Made by a program: the position numbers and the translations under genes. Below the pieces are notes generated by a model. It was not told the origin of the DNA. It saw only the letters and a program-made list of their open reading frames with translations, and did not search any database. A stretch of DNA of 64,000 bases from Colletes latitarsis (taxonomy: Eukaryota; Arthropoda; Insecta; Hymenoptera; Colletidae): positions 21,284,001 through 21,348,000 of the forward strand of contig NC_135136.1 in the NCBI RefSeq assembly GCF_051014445.1, in the 5' to 3' direction. Below are positions 52,200 to 63,489 of the stretch, piece by piece (position 1 is the first letter of the stretch; every line of letters starts with the position of its first letter).

Positions 52200-54745
52200 A
52201 AACCTGGTTTGGATCAATATTTTAGAGGATAACGCATGTTAGGTCTAGGTCAGGTCTGGGATTTTCACTCATCAGACACATACTTTCGCATTCTTCACAT
52301 ACTTGCTGAACGGATCCTGGGTTTTTTCTGGTTTGGACCACGTAGTAATGTGGGACCACACTGAAACAATCAATTAAACCTGGTCTTGATAAATATTTCA
52401 GAGGATAACGCATGTTAGGTCTGGGATAGGTCTGGGATTTGCCCTCATCAGACTCATACTTTCGTACACTTCTCATACTCGTTGAACAGATCCTGCGTTA
52501 TTTTCTGGTTTGGAACACATATTAATGCGGTACCACACTGAATCAGTCGATTAAACCAGGTTTCGATCAATATTTTTGAGGATAACGCATGTTAGGTCTA
52601 GGATAGGCCTGGGATTTTCACTCATCAGACTCATACTTTCGCATTCTTCACATACTTGTTGAACGGATCCTGGGTTTTTTCTGGTTTGGATCACGTAGTA
52701 ATGTGGGACCACACTGAAACAGTCAATTAAACCTGGTTTCGATCAATATTTTAGAGAATAATTCATGTTAGGTCTAGGTTAGGTCTGCGATTTGCTCTCA
52801 TCAGGCTCATTCTTTCGCACACTTCACATACTCGTTGAACGGATCCTGTGTTTTCTCTGGTTTGGAACACATATTAATGCGGTACCACACTGAATCAGTC
52901 GATTAAACCAGGTTTCGATCAATATTTTTGAGGGTAACGCATGTTAGGTCTAGGATAGGCTTGGGATTTTCACTCATCAGACTCATACTTTCGCATTCTT
53001 CACATACTTGTTGAACGAATCCTGGGTTTTCTCTGGTTTGGATCACGTAGTAATATGGTACCACACTGAAACAGTCGATTAAACCTGGTTTCGATTAATA
53101 TTTTTGAGGATATCGCATGTTAGGTCTGGGACAGGTCTGGGATTTGCCCTCATCAGGCTCATATTTTCGCATTCTTCACATACTTGTTGAACGGATCCTG
53201 GGTTTTTTCTGGTTTGGATCACGTAGTAATGTGGTACCACACTGAAACAGTCAATTAAACCTGGTTTCGATCAATATTTTAGAGAATAACGCATGCTAAG
53301 TCTAGGTTAGGTCTGGTATTTGCCCTCATCAGGCTCATACTTTCGCGTTTTTCACATACTTGTGGAACAGATCCTGGGTTTTTACTGGTTTGGATCACGT
53401 AGTAATGTGGTACCACACTGAAACATTCAATTAAACCTGGTCTTGATAAATATTTTAGAGGATAACGCATGTTAGGTCTGGGTTAGGTCTAGGATTTGCC
53501 CCCATCAGGCTCACACTTTCGCATATTTCTCATACTTCATGGCTGGATCCTGGCCTATTTCTGGATTGGATCAGGTAGTAATGTGGTACCACACCGAAAC
53601 AGTCCATTAAACCTGGTTTGTATCAATATTTTACAGGATAACGCATGTTAGGTCTGGGATAGGGCTGGGATTTGCCCCCATCAGACTCATACTTTCGCGT
53701 TTTTCACATACTTGTTGAACAGATCGTGGGTTTTTTCTGGTTTGGATCACGTAGTAGTGTGGTACCACACTGGAACAGTCCACTAAACCGGGTTTGGATC
53801 AATATTTTAAAGGATAACGCATGTTAGGTCTAGGTCAGGTCTGGGATTTTCACTCATCAGACACATACTTTCGCATTCTTCACATACTTGCTGAACGGAT
53901 CCTGGGTTTTTTCTGGTTTGGATCACGTAGTAATGTGGGACCACACTGAAACAATCAATTAAACCTGGTCTTGATAAATATTTCAGAGGATAACGCATGT
54001 TAGGTCTGGGATAGGTCTGGGATTTGCCCTCATCAGACTCATACTTTCGCACACTTCACATACTCGTTGAACAGATCCTGGGTTATTTTCTGGTTTGGAT
54101 CACATAGTAATGTGGTACCACACTGAATCAGTCGATTAAACCAGGTTTCGATCAATATTTTTGAGGATAACGCATGTTAGGTCTAGGATAGACCTGGGAT
54201 TTTCACTCATCAGACTCATACTTTCGCATTCTTCACATACTTGTTGAACGGATCCTGGGTTTTTTCTGGTTTGGATCACGTAGTAATGTGGGACCACACT
54301 GAAACTGTCAATTAAACCTGGTTTCGATCAATATTTTAGAGAATAATTCATGTTAGGTCTAGGTTAGGTCTGCGATTTGCTCTCATCAGGCTCATTCTTT
54401 CGCACACTTCACATACTCGTTGAACGGATCCTGTGTTTCCTCTGGTTTGGAACACATATTAATGCGGTACCACACTGAATCAGTCGATTAAACCAGGTTT
54501 CGATCAATATTTTTGAGGATAACGCATGTTAGGTCTAGGATAGGCCTGGGATTTTCACTCGTCAGACTCATACTTTCGCATTCTTCACATACTTGTTGCA
54601 CGAATCCTGGGTTTTTTCTGGTTTGGATCACGTAGTAATATGGTACCACACTGAAACAGTCGATTAAACCTGGTTTCGATTAATATTTTTGAGGATATCG
54701 CATGTTAGGTCTGGGACAGGTCTGGGATTTGCCCTCATCAGGCTC
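52200..54745 (+). repeat. 1585-bp higher-order repeat in type B (9 monomers)
   Basis: About 52200-53160 recurs at about 53785-54745 with an offset of 1585 bp (9 x 176 plus 1). Shared markers are ACACATACTTTCGCATTC, the TTGCTGAACGG variant, TATTTCAGAGG and GGAACACATATTAATGCGG. Scattered substitutions separate the two copies. Confidence 0.75.
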
Positions 54746-57700
54746 ATACTTTCGCAGTTTTAACATGCATGTTGACCTGATCGAGGGTTTTTTCTGGTTT
54801 GGGTCACGTAGTAATGTGCTACCACACTGAAACAGTGGATTAAACCAGGTTTCGATCAATATTTTGGAGGATAACGCATGTTAGGTCTAGGTTAGGCCTG
54901 GGATTTTCACTCATCAGACTCATATTTTCGCGTTTTTCACATACTTGTGGAACAGATCCTGGGTTTTTACTGGTTTGGATCACGTAGTAATGTGGTACCA
55001 CACTGAAACATTCAATTAAACCTGGTCTTGATAAATATTTTAGAGGATAACGCATGTTAGGTCTGGGTTAGGTCTAGGATTTGCCCTTGTCAGGCTCATA
55101 CTTTCGCATATTTCTCATACTTCATGGCTAGATCCTGGGCTATTTCTGGATTGGATCACGTAGTAATGTGGTACCACACTGAAACATTCAATTAAACCTG
55201 GTCTTGATAAATATTTTAGAGGATAACGCATGTTAGGTCTGGGTTAGGTCTAGGATTTACCCCCATCAGGCTCACACTTTCGCATATTTCTCATACTTCA
55301 TGGCTGGATCCTGGGCTATTTCTGGATTGGATCACGTAGTAATGTGGTACCACACTGAAACAGTCCATTCAACCTGGTTTGTATCAATATTTTACAGGAT
55401 AACGCATGTTAGGTCTGGGATAGGGCTGGGATTTGCCCTCATCAGACTCATACTTTCGCGTTTTTCACATACTTGTTGAACAGATCCTGGGTTTTTTCTG
55501 GTTTGGATCACGTAGTAGTGTGGTACCACACTGAAACCGTCGATTAAACCAGGTTTCGATCAATATTTTTGAGGATAACGCATGTTAGGTCTAGGTTAGG
55601 CCTGGGATTTTCACTCATCAGACTCATACTTTCGCATTCTTCACATACTTGTTGAACGGATCCTGGGTTTTTTCTGGTTTGGATCACGTAGTAATGTGGG
55701 ACCACACTGAAACAGTCAATTAAACCTGGTTTCTATCAATATTTTAAAGAATAATTCATGTTAGGTCTCGGTTAGGTGTGGGATTTGCTCTCATCAGGCT
55801 CATTCTTTCGCATATTTCTCATACTTGATGGCTAGATCCTGGGCTTTTTCTGGATTGTATCACGTAGTAATGTGGTACCACGCTGAAACAGTCAATTAAA
55901 CCTGGTCTTGATAAATATTTTAGAGGATAACGCATGTTAGGTCTGGGCTAGGTCTAGGATTTGCCCCCATCATGCTCACACTTTCGCATATTTCTCATAC
56001 TGCATGGCTGGATCCTGGGCTATTTCTGGATTGGATCGCGTAGTAATGTGGTACCACACTGAAACAGTCAATTAAACCTGGTCTTGATAAATATTTTAAA
56101 GGATAACGCATGTTAGGTTTGGATTAGGTCTAGGATTTGCCCTCACAAGGCTCATACTTTCGCATTCTTCACATACTTCATGGCTGGATCCTGGCCTATT
56201 TCTGGATTGGATCAGGTAGTAATGTGGTACCACACTGAAACAGTCCATTAAACCTGGTTTGTATCAATATTTTACAGGATAACGCATGTTAGGTCTGGGA
56301 TAGGGCTGGGATTTGCCCTCATCAGACTCATACTTTCGCGTTTTTCACATACTTGTTGAACAGATCCTGGGTTTTTTCTGGTTTGGATCACGTAGTAATG
56401 TGGGACCACACTGAAACAATCAATTAAACCTGGTCTTGATAAATATTTCAGAGGATAACGCATGTTAGGTCTGGGATAGGTCTGGGATTTGCCCTCATCA
56501 GACTCATACTTTCGCACACTTCACATACTCGTTGAACAGATCCTGGGTTATTTTCTGGTTTGGATCACATAGTAATGTGGTACCACACTGAATCAGTCGA
56601 TTAAACCAGGTTTCGATCAATATTTTTGAGGATAACGCATGTTAGGTCTAGGATAGACCTGGGATTTTCACTCATCAGACTCATACTTTCGCATTCTTCA
56701 CATACTTGTTGAACGGATCCTGGGTTTTTTCTGGTTTGGATCACGTAGTAATGTGGGACCACACTGAAACTGTCAATTAAACCTGGTTTCGATCAATATT
56801 TTAGAGAATAATTCATGTTAGGTCTAGGTTAGGTCTGCGATTTGCTCTCATCAGGCTCATTCTTTCGCACACTTCACATACTCGTTGAACGGATCCTGTG
56901 TTTCCTCTGGTTTGGAACACATATTAATGCGGTACCACACTGAATCAGTCGATTAAACCAGGTTTCGATCAATATTTTTGAGGATAACGCATGTTAGGTC
57001 TAGGATAGGCCTGGGATTTTCACTCGTCAGACTCATACTTTCGCATTCTTCACATACTTGTTGCACGAATCCTGGGTTTTTTCTGGTTTGGATCACGTAG
57101 TAATATGGTACCACACTGAAACAGTCGATTAAACCTGGTTTCGATTAATATTTTTGAGGATATCGCATGTTAGGTCTGGGACAGGTCTGGGATTTGCCCT
57201 CATCAGGCTCATACTTTCGCAGTTTTAACATGCATGTTGACCTGATCGAGGGTTTTTTCTGGTTTGGGTCACGTAGTAATGTGTTGCCACACTGAAACAG
57301 TGGATTAAACCAGGTTTCGATCAATATTTTGGAGGATAACGCATGTTAGGTCTAGGTTAGGCCTGGGATTTTCACTCATCAGACTCATATTTTCGCGTTT
57401 TTCACATACTTGTTGCACGAATCCTGGGTTTTTACTGGTTTGGATCACGTAGTAATGTGGTACCACACTGAAACATTCAATTAAACCTGGTCTTGATAAA
57501 TATTTTAGAGGATAACGCATGTTAGGTCTGGGTTAGGTCTAGGATTTGCCCTTGTCAGGCTCATACTTTCGCATATTTCTCATACTTCATGGCTAGATCC
57601 TGGGCTATTTCTGGATTGGATCACGTAGTAATGTGGTACCACACTGAAACATTCAATTAAACCTGGTCTTGATAAATATTTTAGAGGATAACGCATGTTA

Positions 57701-57985
57701 GGTCTGGGTTAGGTCTAGGATTTACCCCCATCAGGCTCACACTTTCGCATATTTCTCATACTTCATGGCTGGATCCTGGGCTATTTCTGGATTGGATCAC
57801 GTAGTAATGTGGTACCACACTGAAACAGTCCATTCAACCTGGTTTGTATCAATATTTTACAGGATAACGCATGTTAGGTCTGGGATAGGGCTGGGATTTG
57901 CCCTCATCAGACTCATACTTTCGCGTTTTTCACATAGTTGTTGAACAGATCCTGGGTTTTTTCTGGTTTGGATCACGTAGTAGTG
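53900..57985 (+). repeat. 2465-bp higher-order repeat in type B (14 monomers)
   Basis: About 53900-55520 matches about 56365-57985 at an offset of 2465 bp (14 x 176 plus 1). Rare markers are shared, such as GGATAGACCTGGG (54186 and 56651), the CCTGTGTTTCCTCTGG variant and GAAACAGTGGATTAAACC. The segment between them (55435-56100) is itself repeated at 61246-61911. Confidence 0.8.
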
Positions 57986-59191
57986 TGGTACCACACTGAA
58001 ACAGTCCATTAAACCTGGTTTGTATCAATATTTTACAGGATAACGCATGTTAGGTCTGGGATAGGTCTGGGATTTGCCCTCATCGGACTCATACTTTCGC
58101 GTTTTTCACATACTTGTTGAACAGATCCTGGGCTATTTCTGGATTGGATCACGTAGTAATGTGGTACCACACTGAAACAGTCCATTCAGCCTGGTTTGTA
58201 TCAATATTTTAGAGAATAACGCATGTTAGGTCTAGGTTAGGTCTGGGATTTGCCCTCATCAGGCTCATACTTTCGCGTTTTTCACATACTTGTGGAACAG
58301 ATCCTGGGTTTTTACTGGTTTGGATCACGTAGTAATGTGGTACCACACTGAAACATTCAATTAAACCTGGTCTTGATAAATATTTTAGAGGATAACGCAT
58401 GTTAGGTCTGGGTTAGGTCTAGGATTTGCCCTTGTCAGGCTCATACTTTCGCATATTTCTCATACTTCATGGCTACATCCTGGGCTATTTCTGGATTGGA
58501 TCACGTAGTAATGTGGTACCACACTGAAACATTCAATTAAACCTGGTCTTGATAAATATTTTATGGGATAACGCATGTTAGGTCTGGGTTAGGTCTAGGA
58601 TTTGCCCCCATCAGGCACACACTTTCGCATATTTCTCATACTTCATGGCTGGATCCTGGGCTATTTCTGGATTGGATCGCGTAGTAATGTGGTACCACAC
58701 TGAAACAGTCAATTAAACCTGGTCTTGATAAATATTTTAGAGGATAACGCAAGTTAGGTCTGGGATAGGTCTGGGATTTGCCCTCATCAGGCTCATACTT
58801 TCGCAGTTTTAACATGCATGTTGACCTGATCGAGGGTTTTTTCTGGTTTGGGTCACGTAGTAATGTGGTACCACACTGAAACAGAGGATTAAACCAGGTT
58901 TCGATCAATATTTTGGAGGATAACGCATGTTAGGTCTAGGTTAGGTCTGGGATTTTCACTCATCAGACTCATACTTTCGCATTCTTCACATACTTGTTGA
59001 ACGGATCCTGGGTTTTTTCTGGTTTGGATCACGTAGTAATGTTGGACCACACTGAAACAATCAATTAAACCTGGTCTTGATGAATATTTTAGAGGATGAC
59101 GCATGTTAGGTCTGGGATAGGTCTGGGATTTGCCCTCATCAGACTCATACTTTCGCACACTTCACATACTCGTTGAACAGATCCTGGGTTA
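57255..59191 (+). repeat. 1937-bp higher-order repeat in type B, copy 1
   Basis: Eleven monomers plus one base, followed directly by a second copy at 59192-61128. I noticed no mismatch between the two. The breakpoint lies in the TTTTCTGGTTTGG stretch of the monomer, where both parents share the sequence, as expected from unequal exchange between misaligned monomers. Confidence 0.9.
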
Positions 59192-61128
59192 TTTTCTGGT
59201 TTGGGTCACGTAGTAATGTGTTGCCACACTGAAACAGTGGATTAAACCAGGTTTCGATCAATATTTTGGAGGATAACGCATGTTAGGTCTAGGTTAGGCC
59301 TGGGATTTTCACTCATCAGACTCATATTTTCGCGTTTTTCACATACTTGTTGCACGAATCCTGGGTTTTTACTGGTTTGGATCACGTAGTAATGTGGTAC
59401 CACACTGAAACATTCAATTAAACCTGGTCTTGATAAATATTTTAGAGGATAACGCATGTTAGGTCTGGGTTAGGTCTAGGATTTGCCCTTGTCAGGCTCA
59501 TACTTTCGCATATTTCTCATACTTCATGGCTAGATCCTGGGCTATTTCTGGATTGGATCACGTAGTAATGTGGTACCACACTGAAACATTCAATTAAACC
59601 TGGTCTTGATAAATATTTTAGAGGATAACGCATGTTAGGTCTGGGTTAGGTCTAGGATTTACCCCCATCAGGCTCACACTTTCGCATATTTCTCATACTT
59701 CATGGCTGGATCCTGGGCTATTTCTGGATTGGATCACGTAGTAATGTGGTACCACACTGAAACAGTCCATTCAACCTGGTTTGTATCAATATTTTACAGG
59801 ATAACGCATGTTAGGTCTGGGATAGGGCTGGGATTTGCCCTCATCAGACTCATACTTTCGCGTTTTTCACATAGTTGTTGAACAGATCCTGGGTTTTTTC
59901 TGGTTTGGATCACGTAGTAGTGTGGTACCACACTGAAACAGTCCATTAAACCTGGTTTGTATCAATATTTTACAGGATAACGCATGTTAGGTCTGGGATA
60001 GGTCTGGGATTTGCCCTCATCGGACTCATACTTTCGCGTTTTTCACATACTTGTTGAACAGATCCTGGGCTATTTCTGGATTGGATCACGTAGTAATGTG
60101 GTACCACACTGAAACAGTCCATTCAGCCTGGTTTGTATCAATATTTTAGAGAATAACGCATGTTAGGTCTAGGTTAGGTCTGGGATTTGCCCTCATCAGG
60201 CTCATACTTTCGCGTTTTTCACATACTTGTGGAACAGATCCTGGGTTTTTACTGGTTTGGATCACGTAGTAATGTGGTACCACACTGAAACATTCAATTA
60301 AACCTGGTCTTGATAAATATTTTAGAGGATAACGCATGTTAGGTCTGGGTTAGGTCTAGGATTTGCCCTTGTCAGGCTCATACTTTCGCATATTTCTCAT
60401 ACTTCATGGCTACATCCTGGGCTATTTCTGGATTGGATCACGTAGTAATGTGGTACCACACTGAAACATTCAATTAAACCTGGTCTTGATAAATATTTTA
60501 TGGGATAACGCATGTTAGGTCTGGGTTAGGTCTAGGATTTGCCCCCATCAGGCACACACTTTCGCATATTTCTCATACTTCATGGCTGGATCCTGGGCTA
60601 TTTCTGGATTGGATCGCGTAGTAATGTGGTACCACACTGAAACAGTCAATTAAACCTGGTCTTGATAAATATTTTAGAGGATAACGCAAGTTAGGTCTGG
60701 GATAGGTCTGGGATTTGCCCTCATCAGGCTCATACTTTCGCAGTTTTAACATGCATGTTGACCTGATCGAGGGTTTTTTCTGGTTTGGGTCACGTAGTAA
60801 TGTGGTACCACACTGAAACAGAGGATTAAACCAGGTTTCGATCAATATTTTGGAGGATAACGCATGTTAGGTCTAGGTTAGGTCTGGGATTTTCACTCAT
60901 CAGACTCATACTTTCGCATTCTTCACATACTTGTTGAACGGATCCTGGGTTTTTTCTGGTTTGGATCACGTAGTAATGTTGGACCACACTGAAACAATCA
61001 ATTAAACCTGGTCTTGATGAATATTTTAGAGGATGACGCATGTTAGGTCTGGGATAGGTCTGGGATTTGCCCTCATCAGACTCATACTTTCGCACACTTC
61101 ACATACTCGTTGAACAGATCCTGGGTTA
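59192..61128 (+). repeat. 1937-bp higher-order repeat in type B, copy 2
   Basis: Second tandem copy of 57255-59191. Identity extends to ~61141, where GGATCAGG replaces GGGTCACG. Shared rare markers include the TTGCCACACTG, TTTTATGGGATAACG and AAACAGAGGATTAAACC variants. Confidence 0.9.
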
Positions 61129-61245
61129 TTTTCTGGTTTGGATCAGGTAGTAATGTGGGACCACACTGAAACAGTCAATTAAACCTGGTTTCCATCAATA
61201 TCTTAGAGGACAACGCAAGTTAGGTCTGGGATAGGTCTGGGATTT

Positions 61246-61911
61246 GCCCTCATCAGGCTCATACTTTCGCGTTTTTCACATACTTGTTGAACAGATCCTG
61301 GGTTTTTTCTGGTTTGGATCACGTAGTAGTGTGGTACCACACTGAAACCGTCGATTAAACCAGGTTTCGATCAATATTTTTGAGGATAACGCATGTTAGG
61401 TCTAGGTTAGGCCTGGGATTTTCACTCATCAGACTCATACTTTCGCATTCTTCACATACTTGTTGAACGGATCCTGGGTTTTTTCTGGTTTGGATCACGT
61501 AGTAATGTGGGACCACACTGAAACAGTCAATTAAACCTGGTTTCTATCAATATTTTAAAGAATAATTCATGTTAGGTCTCGGTTAGGTGTGGGATTTGCT
61601 CTCATCAGGCTCATTCTTTCGCATATTTCTCATACTTGATGGCTAGATCCTGGGCTTTTTCTGGATTGTATCACGTAGTAATGTGGTACCACGCTGAAAC
61701 AGTCAATTAAACCTGGTCTTGATAAATACTTTAGAGGATAACGCATGTTAGGTCTGGGTTAGGTCTAGGATTTGCCCCCATCATGCTCACACTTTCGCAT
61801 ATTTCTCATACTGCATGGCTGGATCCTGGGCTATTTCTGGATTGGATCGCGTAGTAATGTGGTACCACACTGAAACAGTCAATTAAACCTGGTCTTGATA
61901 AATATTTTAAA
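61246..61911 (+). repeat. Duplicate of 55435-56100 (type B)
   Basis: Almost four monomers are collinear with 55435-56100 at an offset of 5811 bp (33 monomers plus 3 bp). They share GAAACCGTCGATTAAACC, TTTAAAGAATAATTCATG, GGTGTGGGATTTGC and ACTGCATGGCTGG. Confidence 0.78.
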
Positions 61912-62871
61912 GGATAACGCAAGTTAGGTCTGGGATAGGTCTGGGATTTGCCTTCATCAGGCTCATACTTTCGCGTTTTTCACATACTTGTTGAACAGAT
62001 GCTGGGTTTTTTCCGGTTTGGATCACGTAGTAATGTAGTACCACACTGAAACAGTCCATTAAACATGGTTTGGATCAATATTTTAGAGGATAACGCATGT
62101 TAGGTCTGGGATAGGTCTGGGATTTGCCCTCATCAGACTCATACTTTCGCACACTTCACATACTCGTTGAACAGATCCTGGGTTATTTTCTGGTTTGGAT
62201 CACGTAGTAATGTGGGACCACACTGAAACAGTCAATTAAACCTAGTTTCGATCAATATTTTAGAGAATAATTCATGTTAGGTCTAGGTTAGGTCTGGGAT
62301 TTGCTCTCATCAGGCTCATTCTTTCGCATATTTCTCATACTTGACGGCTAAATCCCGGGCTTTTTCTGGATTGCATCACGTAGTAATGAAGTACAACACT
62401 GAAACAGTCGATTAAACCTGGTTTCGATTAATATTTTTGAGGATATCGCATGTTAGGTCTGGGACAGGTCTGGGATTTGCCCTCATCGGGCTCATACTTT
62501 CGCAGTTTTAACATGCATGTTGACCTGATCGAGGGTTTTTTCTGGTTTGGGTCACGTAGTAATGTGGTACCACACTGAAACAGTGGATTAAACCAGGTTT
62601 CGATCAATATTTTGGAGGATAACGCATGTTAGGTCTAGGTTAGGTCTGGGATTTTCACTCATCAGACTCATACTTTCTCATTCTTCACATACTTGTTGAA
62701 CGGATCCTGGGTTTTTTCTGGTTTGGATCACGTAGTAATGTTGGACCACACTGAAACAATCAATTAAACCTGGTCTTGATAAATATTTTAGAGGATGACG
62801 CATGTTAGGTCTGGGATAGGTCTGGGATTTGCCCTCATCAGACTCATACTTTTTTTTTTTTTTTTTTTTTT

Positions 62872-63489
62872 GTCGTGGGGAAAATCTTCGAAAGACTCCC
62901 TCCCACCTCCTTGGGGAGAGGTGGGAGGGGTGTGTGGGATTCCCCGCGCCCGTACAACGACAGGCGCGGGACCTACCCACTAAAAACCCCACGGTGACCC
63001 TTCGGCACGCTTTGGGAGGATACCGGGAATCGCTCGAAGCATTCTTCCGGTATCCTCCCCGTGCCCGCGCTTTCGCGCCCATCCCCCGGGGGGACAATCG
63101 GTCCCCCCAGTAGACACACTGCCTCATAGCGGCGGGACGGGGCCACTCCATCCCGCCGCTATCCGTCCCGGGGCCGCGTTTAGTGGCGGCTGCGAGCCCC
63201 AACTCGCAACCGCCCGCGACCCCGTTTCCACCCCTCGGCGGCCGGGCGTTCATGGCCGCACCAGACCGCCGAGGGTGCCTCCCCTTGCGTCGGACCGGTA
63301 GGGGGAGGCACTCCTACCCCCAACCGGTCCGACCCGGCGCCGCCTGGCGGGAGGAAGGTCCCCTCAGGACCCCCCTCCCAGCCTAGGTCATCCGCCACGC
63401 CGAGGCGGCCGCCCGCGACGCCTCGCGACCGGGCGACGACCTCGGGCCACCGCACGAGCGCGAGCTTCAGCGCGCCGCTGAAGCTCGCG
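62872..63489 (-). other. Structured 3' UTR of retrotransposon copy 2
   Basis: Same hairpins as in copy 1: 62898-62909 with 62918-62929; 63014-63026 with 63047-63059; 63275-63284 with 63302-63311; and the 35-nt inverted repeat 63457-63491. Six or so substitutions against copy 1 lie in this region, but the stems of the first two hairpins are unchanged. Confidence 0.8.

Larger units (their letters stand above)
48796..62849 (+). repeat. Type B 176-bp satellite, block 3 (~80 monomers)
   Basis: Continuous type B array up to retrotransposon copy 2. TTAGG-like 11-mers (TTAGGTCTGGG, TTAGGTCTAGG) occur in pairs in most monomers. The last ~13 kb is organised in overlapping duplications of 1585, 2465 and 1937 bp. 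The minus strand shows many short open frames of 60-90 codons without coding features. Confidence 0.95.

Noticed and set aside
43749..61095. Minus-strand open frames of 60-90 codons in the type B array
   Set aside because: Same reason: each repeats with the satellite and carries only monomer sequence.
1..62849. CENP-B box in the monomer
   Set aside because: TTCGCATTTTTCGCAT looks similar at its start but lacks the required A and CGGG core positions, and no other candidate was seen.
1..62849. CRISPR array
   Set aside because: The unit is 176 bp with no alternation of short repeats and unique spacers; the whole unit is repeated.
43780..62849. True telomere repeat tract
   Set aside because: TTAGG occurs only in pairs within 11-bp units once per monomer. 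There is no run of perfect TTAGG.
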